Shown: piece after piece, positions 24,141 through 34,863 of the stretch
Numbering within the stretch: the stretch's first letter is position 1
How the letters are laid out: every line of letters starts with the position of its first letter
Assembly: GCA_003952965.2 (NCBI GenBank)
Contig: CM025853.1
Location: 12,657,187 to 12,721,186 of the forward strand
Source: Morella rubra
Lineage: Eukaryota > Streptophyta > Magnoliopsida > Fagales > Myricaceae
DNA: 64,000 nucleotides
Reading direction: 5' to 3'
Notes under the pieces: model-generated
What the model was told of the DNA's origin: nothing
The model's database searches: none
What the model saw: the letters and a program-made list of their open reading frames with translations, nothing else
Translations under genes and position numbers: made by a program

Positions 24141-25765
24141 GGATAAATACACTTTGCACCCTCTAACATTGGAGTTTTTGACACTTTACACCCCAATCTA
24201 TTATTTGGTTACATTGCACCCACCAATTATTGATTTTAGATACTTTGCACCCTCCGTTAAATTTTTTTGTCAATTTTGAAAGAAATTTATTCTTTGGTCT
24301 CGAAAATTACAATTTTACTCTCAAAAAAACTAAAAAAAAAAAAAAAAAACCAAAGTGGATAAAATTGCCATTTCACACATCAGAAATCATTTTCCATCCA
24401 AATTAATCGAAAATTTTAATAGAGTGTACAACGTGTCTAAAATTAATAGTCGGTAGGTGCAATGTGACAAAAGTAATAAATTGGAGTGCAAAGTGTCAAG
24501 ACCCCCATAGTTGGAGGGTACAAATGTGAGTTCAAGGATTAAGGCAACCCAAGAGGGGGGTGAATTGGGTTTCTAAACTTTTTCGCTTTTAACCCCCAAA
24601 GTTGTGTTTGCAAAGTAAAGACTAAGTTAGCACAAGTATATATGGATGCAATAATAGAATAAGTGCTAAATGTAAAGAGTAGGGATAGAGAATCAAACAG
24701 GTGATTTTTAGATGGTTCTACAAACCCGCATACATCCACCCCTCAAGCTCCTTTACCGAGCCTTGAGGTTTTCCCACTATCTTCCAAATAGTGTACACTC
24801 TAGCTTCCGGGTGCTAGAGAACCTTACAAGTGTTTTCCCGGGCTCAACACTCATAACCCAAGTGGTTTTTCGAATGCAACACTTACAACCTAAGCAAGCT
24901 TGAGATATACCCACTCTAAGCTTCTTCTTTAGTGGACAACCTCACTAAAGGATCACCTCTCTTGAATATGAAGTTACAAGAACAAACTCTCTCAAAGAGT
25001 GGATATGAAAAAGGAAAGCTCTATCTCTTTGTTTCACACAATGACAACGATATGAAAATATAATCTGTGTGAATGATATAAGAAATATGGAATAAGAAGG
25101 TTTAAGATATTTCTTAAGCTATGTAAATTGATTTGTGGTCGTTCTCTCTTGCTTTGAGACATTAGGAAGGTCTATATATAGGCCACAAATAAAAACTAGC
25201 CGTTTTTCGCCATTGGGGGTCGATTTGAAAATTTTATCGTTGTACCGGTCGACCGCTTCAACTAGCCGTTGCTTAGCGGTCATAAATTTGAATGCTGTCA
25301 ACATCATCCACATCATGTAGCGGTCGACCGCTACAAATCATTTTCATTATCCGTTACAATTAAAAAGTCCCTTTTTACATTTTTGAAATCCCATTTCAAA
25401 AACCAACTTTAAAAGTATAACCAAGACTTTGGAGTTTATATAGGGATGATTTGAAAAAATTTAAAGCGCATTTTGGTTGTCAAACTTATGATAAGAAGAT
25501 TATTCACGGTTTGAAAAATATGCAAGTGTGTGATTCAAATCCTTATCAAAAGTGAAACTAAGAGTTACAAGGTTATACCCTATGGTCTTGAATCTTCACT
25601 TTTTGAGCTCCTTGCATCTTCTTGATCTTCAATCTTCTTGTCTTTGGCTTTACGATAAAAATGTCTTTGTCTTTGAAGATGTCCATTTTGTAAACTTAAT
25701 CCATTTATTGAAATCATCAAAATATCGATTATGAACAAAAGCCAACAACAAAGTAATATTTAACC
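24141..25765. mobile_element. Mutator-type MITE interrupted by a solo Copia LTR
   Basis: The left arm starts GGATAAATACACTTTGCACC. The right arm is split by the LTR at 24525-25747; its distal end on the minus strand starts GGTTAAATATTACTTTGT at 25765. With the LTR and one ACAAA removed, the right arm reads on to GTACCCTC in perfect register with the left arm. AAAAAATTTAG flanks both sides (24130-24140 and 25767-25777). Without the LTR the element is about 0.4 kb. Confidence 0.85.
24525..25747 (-). mobile_element. Solo Copia-type LTR, 1223 bp, with 5-bp target duplication
   Basis: On the minus strand it begins TGTTGGCTTTTGTTCATAAT and ends GGACTT-like GAACTCACA. ACAAA flanks both ends (24520-24524 and 25748-25752). 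The distal part (CCCAATTCACCCCCCTCTTG on the minus strand) is related to the LTR ends at 28340-28377, 36370-36411 and 41230-41278. It contains two copies of the palindrome GCGGTCGACCGC or a near variant (about 25245-25257 and 25319-25333). Confidence 0.9.
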
Positions 25766-25880
25766 AAAAAAATTTAGGCTTTTTTTCTTAATTTAAGTTT
25801 TGCTATAATATAGGACCCCCATAATTAGGGTGCCTCAGGCAATTGCCTCACCTGTCTACCTATCTAAGCCGCCCTGCTTA
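25766..25880. other. hAT terminal segment and CACTA/hAT boundary
   Basis: The last 110 bp of the hAT ends at GCCGCCCTG (25876). Only CTTA separates it from the CACTA terminus at 25881. The A-rich AAAAAATTTAG at 25767-25777 is one copy of the MITE target duplication. Confidence 0.55.
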
Positions 25881-26039
25881 CACTACAAAAAAAATTGACT
25901 TTTAGTGATAAAATTGACTTTCGTCAGCAAAAGAGTGTCACTAAAGGTTTTTGGTGACAAAATTCAATTTTCGTCAAAAAAAGTTTTTAGTTACGCAATT
26001 GTTCCATCAATATTAGGTTATTGTGAAAGAACTTTTCGT

Positions 26040-26540
26040 CATGTCACGTGCGTTCGATCGCCCCTCACCGATGGATTGGAAGGTGGATGATCAATCGGAT
26101 TGAGAAAAATTTCCGATTGATAGTTCCTGTTCATGATCGGGCGTTTATGACTGAACAATCGATTGGTTGGATCAACAATCGATCGGATGATGATTTATCA
26201 TGATTGATAGGGAAGATTAACAATCGATCAACCATTTGAGGATGATCGAACGGTATATAGTCATGATCAATCAAGACAACTTTTTGATCGATTGGTTCAT
26301 TTCTGCAATCAGACGTTCCAACTAAACCGATCGATCGTGGAATTTTTTACGATCGGATGTATTTGCCTAGACGATCAATCGGTTGAGTTGGATGATCAAA
26401 CGTTTGATTTGTTATTGACCGCGTTTCTTACTTACGGTAAGTGGGCAATCAGACGCACGTAGTCGACCGATCGAACGTGGTTTTAGGTATTTCATTTTTC
26501 CTGATCGGACGGTGGTCTTTGCGATCGGTCATGTTTTACC
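26040..26540 (-). repeat. Subterminal GATCGAT-type array, CACTA copy 2
   Basis: Motifs such as CAATCGATTGGTTGGATC, GACCGATCGAACGT and CCGATCGATCGTGG are spaced every 15-30 bp, beginning about 160 bp from the terminus. It is the same motif type as 18941-20420 at the opposite end of copy 1. This supports a symmetrical, subterminal role. Confidence 0.65.
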
Positions 26541-26782
26541 ATTACCGTTCAATCTAAATTGGTATTAACAAATTTTTTTTAAAAATAATAATAAAAACAT
26601 TATATAACACGTACTATTAAATAACAATACAATACTCACATTTATAAAATTTAATAATAATACATAATTATCCTTAATTAAATCGAAATAACATCGTACA
26701 GGTAAATAATGTAGTAATCATAAAGGATCAATACAATATATAATCTACCTGTGTCGAATCCTTAACTAGCCCAATAGGCGCT
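26541..26782. other. Non-coding stretch between the CACTA array and the last coding relic
   Basis: AT-rich sequence with no feature that I recognise. Confidence 0.3.
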
Positions 26783-27120
26783 TTGACATGTCATTCATTT
26801 TCTTCTCCATTTCAATGGCCATGCGCTGCTCCAGCTACTTTGATATTTCTGCTAGTAAGCGCTCTTGCTTTTTCGCATGCGCTCCTCATGCTCCAATCGC
26901 ATGTGCTCTTGCTCCAATTGAATGCGCTCCTGCTCCACCGCTGCTCCTCACGGTGGTCCCTAGCGTGGCCTCCATCTCAGCTTGCTTCTTCGTAAAATCT
27001 TACAAGTCTTTTGTAGCAGCTCTCATCGCTTCTATCTCATCCCTTGCCTTCGCTAGTTGGTGCTGTAGATCAGAAGACTGTGTAGTTAATTTTCAGGGAA
27101 GTGTTCCCTTATGAATATCA
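26783..27120 (-). pseudogene. C-terminal coiled-coil relic of the CACTA second ORF
   Basis: The minus strand reads LTTQSSDLQHQLAKARDEIEAMRAATKDL, then a QAEMEATL segment, and then ERLLAEISK---QRMAIEMEKKMNDMSKRLLG towards 26783. This charged, heptad-like sequence is typical of the tail of Transposase_24 proteins. It contains stops near 27058 and 26841. The matching exon is absent from copy 1. Confidence 0.5.
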
Positions 27121-27589
27121 TACTAGCTCTGGAAGACATCCATCCATTCTTGAAAGATTTTAATAATTATCAAAAATATTAAAGTAAATAAACTATAATC
27201 AAGTCACATGTAACTGGATTAAATGAAAGCGCAATACATTTACATAAATTTCTCTCGCTCCTTCCGAAGCCAAACATCTTCTTTGTTGGATTGATTTCGC
27301 CACAATCAGGAATTTTTCTACAAATAAATAGCACAAAGTTAGTGACAAAAAATTTCAAACTCGACAATACATTGATAAAAATCATAATTTAATAATTAAC
27401 TTACCATGCAAGCTCATGTGTACTAGAATGAGCGTGAACTAGCTGCATGGTTCATTGTCAACTTTGACTATTTATCTTATTTTTCATAAATTTATTTATA
27501 CAAAGAATGCAATATTTAAACAACGAGTTTTTGTAATTCACATACCAGAAATGCTTCACAGGCTAACAGATTGCAGAGCTTCATCCACT
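27121..27589 (-). other. CACTA intron-like DNA homologous to copy 1
   Basis: Positions 27121-27430 match 2553-2866, and 27440-27590 match about 9890-10080. The homology runs without interruption here, so copy 2 shows the state of the locus before the Athila insertion in copy 1. Confidence 0.75.
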
Positions 27590-27943
27590 GTTCTCCCATG
27601 GTATCAATGTGGGGCTTCAGCAATGCTGCCTCTTTACTTGGAACTTCTTGAAATACGCATGCATCCAGTTGCGGTACGTTCGACGTGCTGTCATCATAGT
27701 CTCACCACCGTCCTCACGTCCTCCTGACGAGTGTAATCAAGGTCGAAGTGGTCCTTGCATAAGTACTAAAAAATACAATATTACAATGATAAACAAATTG
27801 CTTAACCAAGAATACTTGTGAGAGTAGATGATATATTCTTTTGCTTTTGATGCAATATCGACCCACTTGTTAACGATGGGTGGAATTAGTGAGCGAGCCA
27901 ACATTCCAATCTTATTGGATAGGGTGGCAACAGTGGCAGACTG
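27590..27943 (-). pseudogene. CACTA second ORF relic (Transposase_24-like), copy 2
   Basis: It is homologous to 10080-10345. The minus strand at about 27940-27840 reads GQSATVATLSNKIGMLARSLIPPIVNKWVDIASKAKEYI, which is the part partly deleted in copy 1. Past an intron-like gap, the HAYF--F block at 27670-27640 is shared. The sequence ends where the Copia LTR starts. Confidence 0.55.
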
Positions 27944-28377
27944 TCCTACTTGTGAGAGTAGAAGAAATCCTTTGGGTTTTAGGATTTGTGAAAAAGTTCA
28001 AGTGTGAGCTCGAAAAACACTTTATAAAGATTCCTTATCACCCCGAAAGCTAAGGTGTATTTGCTATTTGGAGAATAGTGAAGGAAGCCCAAGGAAGTCA
28101 ATAGCCTTGGGGGTGGATGTAGGCAAGTGTTGGCCGAACCACCTAAAATTGCGGTGTCGTCTCTCTAACTCTATCTCTCTTACTTTTCAGTACATATTAA
28201 TATTTGTGGAGATTTATGCTTTATCATTTATTGCTTATATTTAGCTTAAACACATTCAGATCTGCATTTTTTTTTGTTAAAGAGTGGCATTTTTCAGATT
28301 TGCGTTTTCATATAAAAAGGAGTAAGTTTTTGATAAACCCAATTCACCCCCTCTCTTGGTTGTTATTTAGATTCACA
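27944..28377 (+). repeat. Truncated 5' LTR of the Copia element
   Basis: It aligns with 35994-36411 of the 3' LTR, from TCCTACTTGTGAG to the terminal TTCACA. The first ~1.13 kb of the LTR is missing. The junction with CACTA copy 2 falls at the shared bases CTG/TCCTACT (27941-27950). Confidence 0.9.
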
Positions 28378-28379
28378 AT

Positions 28380-28392
28380 TGGTATCAAAGCT
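28380..28392 (+). promoter_or_regulatory. Primer binding site (initiator tRNA-Met)
   Basis: TGGTATCAAAGC directly after the 5' LTR differs by one base from the TGGTATCAGAGC complement of plant initiator tRNA-Met, the usual Copia primer. Confidence 0.8.
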
Positions 28393-28412
28393 GATGTTTA
28401 ATATTTTTATCG

Positions 28413-30076
28413 ATGACAACCCTTGTCAGTTCTTCGTTGGCTGAAGGTCAATCCACTAACCGACCTCCTTTGTTCAATGGAACTTGCTACAACTATTGGA
28501 AAGCTGGGATGAAGATTTATATCCAAGCGGTGGACTATGAACTATGGAGAGTTATCTCAAATGGTCCTAAATTTCCTAGAGACAAGGAAGGTAAGTTGAA
28601 AGATGAAAAATAGTGGGTTGATGCTAATCTTAAGCTTATGTCTTTAAATTCTAAAGCTATGAATGTTTATATTGTGCACTTGATTCAAATGAATTTAATC
28701 GTATTTCTGTTGTGATACCGCGAAACAAATTTGGGACAAACTTCAAGTGGCCCATGAAGGTACGAATCAAGTAAGGAGAACAAAATTAGTATGCTTGTTC
28801 ATAGTTATGAGCTTTTTAAGATGAAATCCGATGAATCTATTTCATCTATGTTTACTCGCTTTACCGATATTATAAATGGTCTTAAATCTCTTGGTAAAGA
28901 ATATACTCATGTTGAAATGGTTAGAAAGATCTTTAGCTATCTACCAAAAACTTGGGAACCCAAGGTCACTGCTATTCAAGAAGCCAAAGACTTAACAAAG
29001 CTTTCTTTGGATGAGCTCATGGGTTCTCTCATGACACATGAGATGATCAAGTAAAGGGAGACAAGGATGAAGGAAAAGAAAAAAAAGGCATTGCCTTGAA
29101 AGCCTCATACTCTAGTGATGATGAGTCTTTCGAAGATGATGAGGAAATGGCATTGTCCACCAAGAGATTCAAGAAGTTCTTCCGGAAGAAACAAGGAAAT
29201 AAAAGATTTCCAAGAAAGACAAGCTATAAAGGTGATAGCAGTAAGAAGAATGATATTATTTGCTATGGATGTAAGAAGCTGGGACATATCAAGATGGATT
29301 GCCCCAACCTTGAATCCCACAAGAAATCCAAGGATTTCAAGAACAAAAAGAAAGCCTTTTTGGCCGCATGGGGAGAGTTCGATGAAAGTGATAGTGATAG
29401 TGATGAAGAAGTTGCAAATCTATGCTTCATGGCAAAGGATAATGAAGATGAGGTACAAGACTCTTCAATTTGTTCTTTCACTTTTGATGAATTACAAGAC
29501 GCTTTTGATGAACAATATCTTGAATTGAAAAGAGTGTTTTCAAAGTATTGTAGTCTTAAAAAGAACCATGAAGTATTTATTCAAGAAAATGATACTTTGA
29601 AATACCAAGTTGTTTCTCTTGGAGAGAATCTTGCAAGAGTCACAAAAGAAAATGAGAAAATCATACAAGAAGAGTCCAATGATTTAAAATCTGAAAACAT
29701 TGATTTAAAGAAGAAAGTTGACTCTCTTACTCAAGATCTTGCAAGATTCACTCAAGGAAAAAGAAACATTGATATTCTTCTTGGTTCCCAAAGATGTTGT
29801 TTCAACAAAAGTGAGATTGGTTATGATTCGGTTGGTAATCAAAAGCTATATTCGGATATGATTCTTAAATCATCTACATCTTTCACTATGTGTAATCTTT
29901 GTAGTAAGAATGGACACATCACACACACTTGTCCAACTAGAAGGAAATCCACTCATGGGATCAAATTTGTGTGGATCCAAAAAGATAAGGTGAAGAATTT
30001 ATTTCTAACACCAATGGACCCAAAAAGATTTGGGTACCAAAAATCAAGAGTTGATTACTTTTGTAGGTGTGCTTGA
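28413..30076 (+). pseudogene. Copia gag relic with two CCHC zinc knuckles
   Basis: It opens at ATG 28413 with MTTLVSSSLAEGQSTNRPP, then FNGTCYNYWKAGMKIYIQA (a DUF4219/UBN2-like gag start). A stop at 28611 and frame changes break it. 28791-29054 continues with MKSDESISSMFTRFTDIING and SYLPKTWEPKVTAI. 29096-30076 is open for 326 codons: basic stretch, first knuckle CYGCKKLGHIKMDC (29260-29301), acidic SDSDSDEE segment, long predicted coiled coil (about 29520-29770) and second knuckle CNLCSKNGHITHTC (about 29890-29931). Gag would form the virus-like particle; this copy cannot make it. Confidence 0.85.
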
Positions 30077-30375
30077 AGCCTAATGAAACCAAGGAACATT
30101 GAGTCCTTGATAGTGGATGCTTCAAGCACATGACTGGAGACAAGAGTTGGTTTAACTCTCTTTGTCTCAAGAGAAAGGGTTTAGTTACTTTTGGTGACAA
30201 TGACAAAGGGAAGATACTCGGTGTTGGTAGCATTGGTATGTCTTTTAGTCCTATAATTGAAAATGTACTTCTTGTTGATGGTTTAAAGCATAATCTCTTG
30301 AGTATTAGTCAATTATGTGACAAGGAAAACCGAGTCATTTTTGAATCATCAATATGTCTTGTTGAAGAATATTGA
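30077..30375 (+). pseudogene. Copia protease relic
   Basis: VLDSGCFKHMTGD at about 30102-30140 holds the DSG active-site triplet of a retroviral-type aspartic protease, followed by VTFGDNDKGKILGVGSIG. The frame is open from 30130 to 30375 but is separated by stops from gag and from integrase. Confidence 0.8.
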
Positions 30376-30479
30376 AAGCAAGAAAGTCTTGTTTGTTGGA
30401 CATAGATTTGAAAATGTGTACATTGTTCATTTACAGAGCATTTCTTTTGAAAATATAAAATGTCTTTCAGCTCTAAATG

Positions 30480-31850
30480 ACAAGGATAGTTGACTATAGC
30501 ATAGAAGGCTTGCTCATGCAAGCATGGACTTGATTTCAAAACTAGTAAAAATGAATCTTGTTTCGGGTTTGCCTAACCTTTCTTTTGAAAAAGACAAAAT
30601 TTATGCAACATGTCAAAAAGGAAAACAAACCAAAATCTCTTTTAAGCCCAAAAATGTGGTGTCCACTTCTAGGTCACTTCAACTTTTACACATGACTTGT
30701 TTGGTCCAACCCGAACGTTGAGTTTGGGTGGCAAACGTTATGGCTTTGTTGTTGTTGATGATTTCAGTAGATTCACATGGATTCTATTCCTATCTCATAA
30801 AGATGAGGCTCTTTCATGCTTTCGAAAAACTTAGCAAGAGGATTCAAAATGAAAAATGTTTTGGAAAATGTCATTGTTCGCCCCATAAGTTTACGTCAAT
30901 TGCATTTCCCGCCCCTAACTTTAAAAAATGCGATTTACATCCTATAAGTATGAAACATTTGTAATGTTCATCCACAGTTAAAATTTCCGTTATAATTGAC
31001 GAAATTCGGCATTAAAATGACCAAAATAACCCTCCAAAAAAAATTACTAAAAATATTAAAAAAATCATTAAAAATAAAAATATGATATTAAAAAAAGGTA
31101 ATATTTTTTAAATAAAACTATTGAAACTCTATTTCAGTAATTTATATATATTTTTAATTTATTTCTCCTATATTTATTTATTTTTTGAAAATTGTCTTTG
31201 AGGGCATTTCGATCATTTTAATGTCGAATTTTGTCAAGTTTAACGGAAATTTTGACTGTGAAGAACATTGCAAATGTTTCATACTTAGAGGACGTAAATC
31301 GCAGTTTGAAAGTTAAGGGGTCGCAATGCAATGACGCATACTTATGGGGCGAACAATGATATTTTCCCAAAATGTTTTGCTATTTCTAGTATATGGAGTG
31401 ATAATGGAAAAGAATTTGAAAATTCCTCCTTTGAAAAGTTTTGTGGTGAAAATGATATTAACCATAACTTCTTGGCTCCTAAAACTCCTCAACAAAATGA
31501 TGTTGTAGAAAGGAAGAATAGGACTCTTCAAAAAATGGCTAGAACCTTGCTTTGTAAAAGCAACTTGCCTGATTACTTATGGGCTGAAGCAGTTAGCACA
31601 AGTTGTCATATTATGAACCGTAGCATAATTAGACCTATTCTTAAGAAAACTCCATATGAGTTATGGAATGATAGAAAACCAACATTGGTTACTTTCATGT
31701 TTTTAAATGCAAATGTTTTATGCTCAACAACAAGGACAACTTGGGTAAGTTTGATGCAAAAGCGGATGAAGGTATCTTTCTTGGTTATTCAACTTCTGGT
31801 AAAGCTTATCGTGTTTTCAATAAACGTACTTTAGTTGTTGAAGAATTTCA
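30480..31850 (+). pseudogene. Copia integrase relic, split by a MITE
   Basis: 30500-30721 reads HRRLAHASMDLISKLV and then FEKDKIYATCQKGKQ, the zinc-binding region. Near 30727-30790 comes GGKRYGFVVVDDFSRFTW with a catalytic Asp. The MITE at 30864-31368 interrupts just after LSKRIQNEK. Integrase then resumes with SSIWSDNGKEFEN (second Asp), HNFLAPKTPQQNDVVERKNRTLQ (catalytic Glu) and the LPDYLWAEA block to 31850. Stops and frame changes occur in addition to the insertion. Confidence 0.85.
30864..31368. mobile_element. 505-bp Mutator-type MITE in Copia integrase
   Basis: The arms begin GAAAATGTCATTGTTCGCCC on the left and, as the reverse complement of the right end, GGGAAAATATCATTGTTCGC. They pair over roughly 180 bp. 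AAAATGTTTTG flanks both ends (30853-30863 and 31369-31379). The exact target duplication is 9-11 bp because border bases are shared. No coding potential. Confidence 0.9.
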
Positions 31851-32866
31851 TGTCGTTTTTGATGAATCTAACAATCTTGTGAAAAAAGATGATGATGAAG
31901 TTATAGATCTTGACAAAGAGGTTGAGAAATTTGCTATAAATGAAGATAATGAAGAAACACTTGTACAAGAGCAAGGATCTCAAGAATCACAAAAACAAGT
32001 TCAACAAGTCAACAATAATTTACCAAAGTCTTAGAAATATGTCAAAAGCCATCCTCTCGAGCAAATCATTGGTAATGTTGAGAAAGGGATAAGCATTCAC
32101 TCTTCTTTAAACCAAGCTAATAATTTTGCTTTACTTTCTCAACTTGAGCCTAAGAATTTTCTTGAGGCTAAAGATGATGAAAGTTGGATCCATGCTATGG
32201 AAGAGGAGTTAAAACAATTTGAGAAAATTCAAGTATGGCATCTAATTCCTAGACCCAAGGATTATCCAATTATTGGTACAAAATGGGTTTTTAGAGACAA
32301 AATAGATAAATCATGGGTTGTAGTGAGGAACAAGGCAAGATTAATAGCCCAAGGTTACAATCAAAAAGAGGGAATTGATTTTGATGAAAGTTTTGCTACT
32401 GTTGCCCGTTTAGAATCTATTCGTGTGTTACATGCTTTTGCTTGCTATAAAGATTTTAAACTCTTTCAAATGGATGTGAAAAGTGCATTCCTAAATGGAT
32501 TCCTTACGGAAGAAGTATATGTTGAGCAACCACCGGGCTTTGAAGATGAGAAGCTTTCAAATCATGTGTACAAACTCACAAAGGCACTTTATGGCTTGAA
32601 ACAAGCACCTCGGGCATGGTATGAACGTCTAAGCTCTTTTCTCATTGAAAATGGTTTTTCACGAGGTAAAATTGATACTACTCTTTTCACTAAAGAAAAA
32701 GATAATGAACTGTTAACGGTTCAAATTTATGTCGATGACATTATTTTTGTATCTACTAATGAATCTTTGTGTCAAAAGTTTTCTCAAGTCAAGTAACGTG
32801 AATTTAAGATGAGCCTTATGAAAGAATTGAACTATTTTCTTAGCCTCCAAATCAAACAATGCAATG
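31851..32866 (+). pseudogene. Copia reverse transcriptase relic, N-terminal and catalytic part
   Basis: From 32197 the frame is open for 199 codons: [94 protein letters not shown] and [13 protein letters not shown]. Both catalytic aspartates of YVDD are present (about 32729-32740). A stop at 32794 ends this piece. Upstream, 31851-32034 is the acidic integrase-RT linker. Confidence 0.9.
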
Positions 32867-33653
32867 AGGGAATCTTCATCAATCAAGCAAAATACACAAA
32901 AGATCTTCTCAAGCGTTTCAATATGGACAACTCAAAACTATGAGCACACCTATGAGTCCATCTACAAAATGGAAAAGGATGAGAAAGGTAAGGATGTGGA
33001 CCAAACTAAATATCAAGGTATGATTGGCTCCGTTACTCTATCCTTACCGCTAGTAGATCTGATATAATGTTTAGTAGATGCATGTGTGCTAGATTCCAAT
33101 CTTGTCCTAAGGAATCTCATCTCCTTGCGGTTAAAAGAATTTTTAGATATATAGTTGGCACTCAAAATCTTTTGTTTTATCCCAAGAGTGCTGAATTTAA
33201 TTTACAAGGGTACTCGGATGCGGATTATGCAGGGTGTAAAATTGATAGAAAGAGTACTAGTGGTGCGTATCAATTTCTTGACCCTCACTAGTCTCTTGGT
33301 ATTGTAAGAAACAAAACTTTGTGGCTCTATCAACCATGGAAGCTGAGTATATTATTGTGGGCAATTGTTGTGCACAAGTATTGTGGATGAAACAACAATT
33401 GGAAGATTTTAATCTTCATTATTCTCTCATCCCAATAAAATGTGACAACACCAGTGCGATTAATCTTACAAAAAATCCAATTCAGCACTCTAGGACAAAA
33501 CATATTGAGATTAAACATCATTTTATTCGAGATCATGCTCAAAAGGGGGATATTGTTCTTGAGTTCGTAAATACCGACCTTCAATTGGTGGATATTTTCA
33601 CAAAACCCTTAATGAGGATAGATTTTGCTTCATTCGCCAAGAAATTGGAATGA
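32867..33653 (+). pseudogene. Copia RT end and RNase H relic
   Basis: 32867-33066 is a shifted fragment of the RT thumb. 33067-33291 carries ESHLLAVKRIFRYIVGTQN and YSDADYAGCKIDRKSTSG. 33321-33653 carries MALSTMEAEYI, CDNTSAINLTKNPIQHSRTKHIEIKHHFIRDH and DIFTKPL, the typical Copia RNase H. Breaks at 32937 and 33290 show decay. Confidence 0.9.
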
Positions 33654-34863
33654 GATTTCCTTCGGATTAAATTGGTGATATGTGAGTGATTTGTCTTTTT
33701 GATATATTAATTGATTGCATTGGACATGTTCTGTTCTTTGTTTGAAATTGCTCTCTGTGCATTCTTTTTAAAATCATCCTTGTTCCTTGTGAAAACATTG
33801 TATGTACTCATTTTGCATGCCATGTGTCAACACATCTTTTGATCTGACTATTTTTAAAAATGGTCCACGTGGCACATAAATACTCATCAAGGGCTAAGAG
33901 TCAACACTTATTACTTCTCTCGACCTCACCGAAACCCTTCCCATTGTCCATTGCCATTCCAAAATGACAACCTCCAAACCTTCATTGTGTTTCATGTTTT
34001 TGAGGTTGGCATGACTGGGGTAGTAAGAGAAAAATCCAAAGACTCCAAGAGTATGCTTATCGAAATCTTCGTCCTCATGTGATGAAATGGACATATTGGT
34101 TATCCACCATTTAGATGGAGTTACTAAAGAAGTTTGACATTGAGTATCCTCCTCTTCCTATCAAGAAATCAAACTTTCCACCTCCTCTTATCAAGTCTCC
34201 ACCTAAATAGCCAACTACTCTTGCCCTCCTCTTATCCTATTTTTGATGATGCCAAAGGAGGAGAAGTGTAAGTTATTATGCCAAAGGGGAGAAATTATAA
34301 GTATTATGGGGAGAAGTTATAAGTGATTATGTTGACTTCCTAGTTCTTACTGAGGACATTCCATTTTGAATTCATTTTATTTTGTCCTCTCTATATTTAT
34401 ATGTATTATGTTGGCTAAACACTTGACTTGCTTTATCTAATGGATATCTATGTTTATTTAAAATTTCTCCATTAGATTATTTATTTGTGCGTTGGTTATG
34501 ATTATATAATGGTGATTATAAGATATATTTGAGTTTCTGAACTCATTGCTATTAATTATGAAAATTTGAAATCTGCTTCACAGGTAGTACTTCCTATCTT
34601 CATTATGAAGTCTTGTGTTCTGAATTGAAAATTAAAAGTTTGGAAAGTTCGGAGGAATTTTATAGAAGTGCTCTTACTTGTTTTTAAATTTTTGGAAAAC
34701 TCCATTTACAAAGGAAACTCTTGCAAAATTTTTGTAAAATCTTAAAGTCCTTTTTGCTAAAAATGTCATTAAAAACTCCTGCTTGTTCTCAGGAGGAGCT
34801 TTTCTATTTGTTAGCAAATTGTCGTTTCTAAAATGGTTTTGTCATCATCAAAAAGAGGGAGAT
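33654..34863 (+). other. Copia 3' non-coding region and polypurine tract
   Basis: No envelope-like frame is convincing. A purine-rich run AAAAAGAGGGAG (about 34850-34861) directly before the 3' LTR is the polypurine tract. The same type of purine-rich GGAGAAGTTATAAG repeat occurs near 34258-34325. Confidence 0.65.

Larger units (their letters stand above)
20673..25876 (-). mobile_element. hAT element (ZMYM1-like), minus strand, left part missing
   Basis: On the minus strand the right end CAGGGCGGCTTAGATAGG (from 25876) fits a plant hAT terminus. Transposase fragments follow from about 23520 leftward to 20673, where CACTA copy 1 cuts the reading. Two insertions break it: a solo Gypsy LTR in the coding region (21224-22622) and a MITE carrying a solo Copia LTR upstream of it (24141-25765). 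The C-terminal half of the transposase and the left terminus are not present in the window on this strand. Confidence 0.7.
25881..27943 (-). mobile_element. CACTA element copy 2, 3' part only
   Basis: The terminus CACTACAAAAAAAATTGACT starts at 25881 and is followed by TTTAGTGA/TTTCGTCA repeats. This is the 3' end of an element in minus orientation. Going right come a GATCGAT array (26040-26540), a coiled-coil coding relic (26783-27120), intron-like DNA homologous to 2553-2866 and 9890-10000, and a Transposase_24-like relic (27590-27943). The element stops abruptly at about 27943 at a truncated Copia LTR. The transposase gene and 5' end are missing, the opposite of copy 1. Confidence 0.8.
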
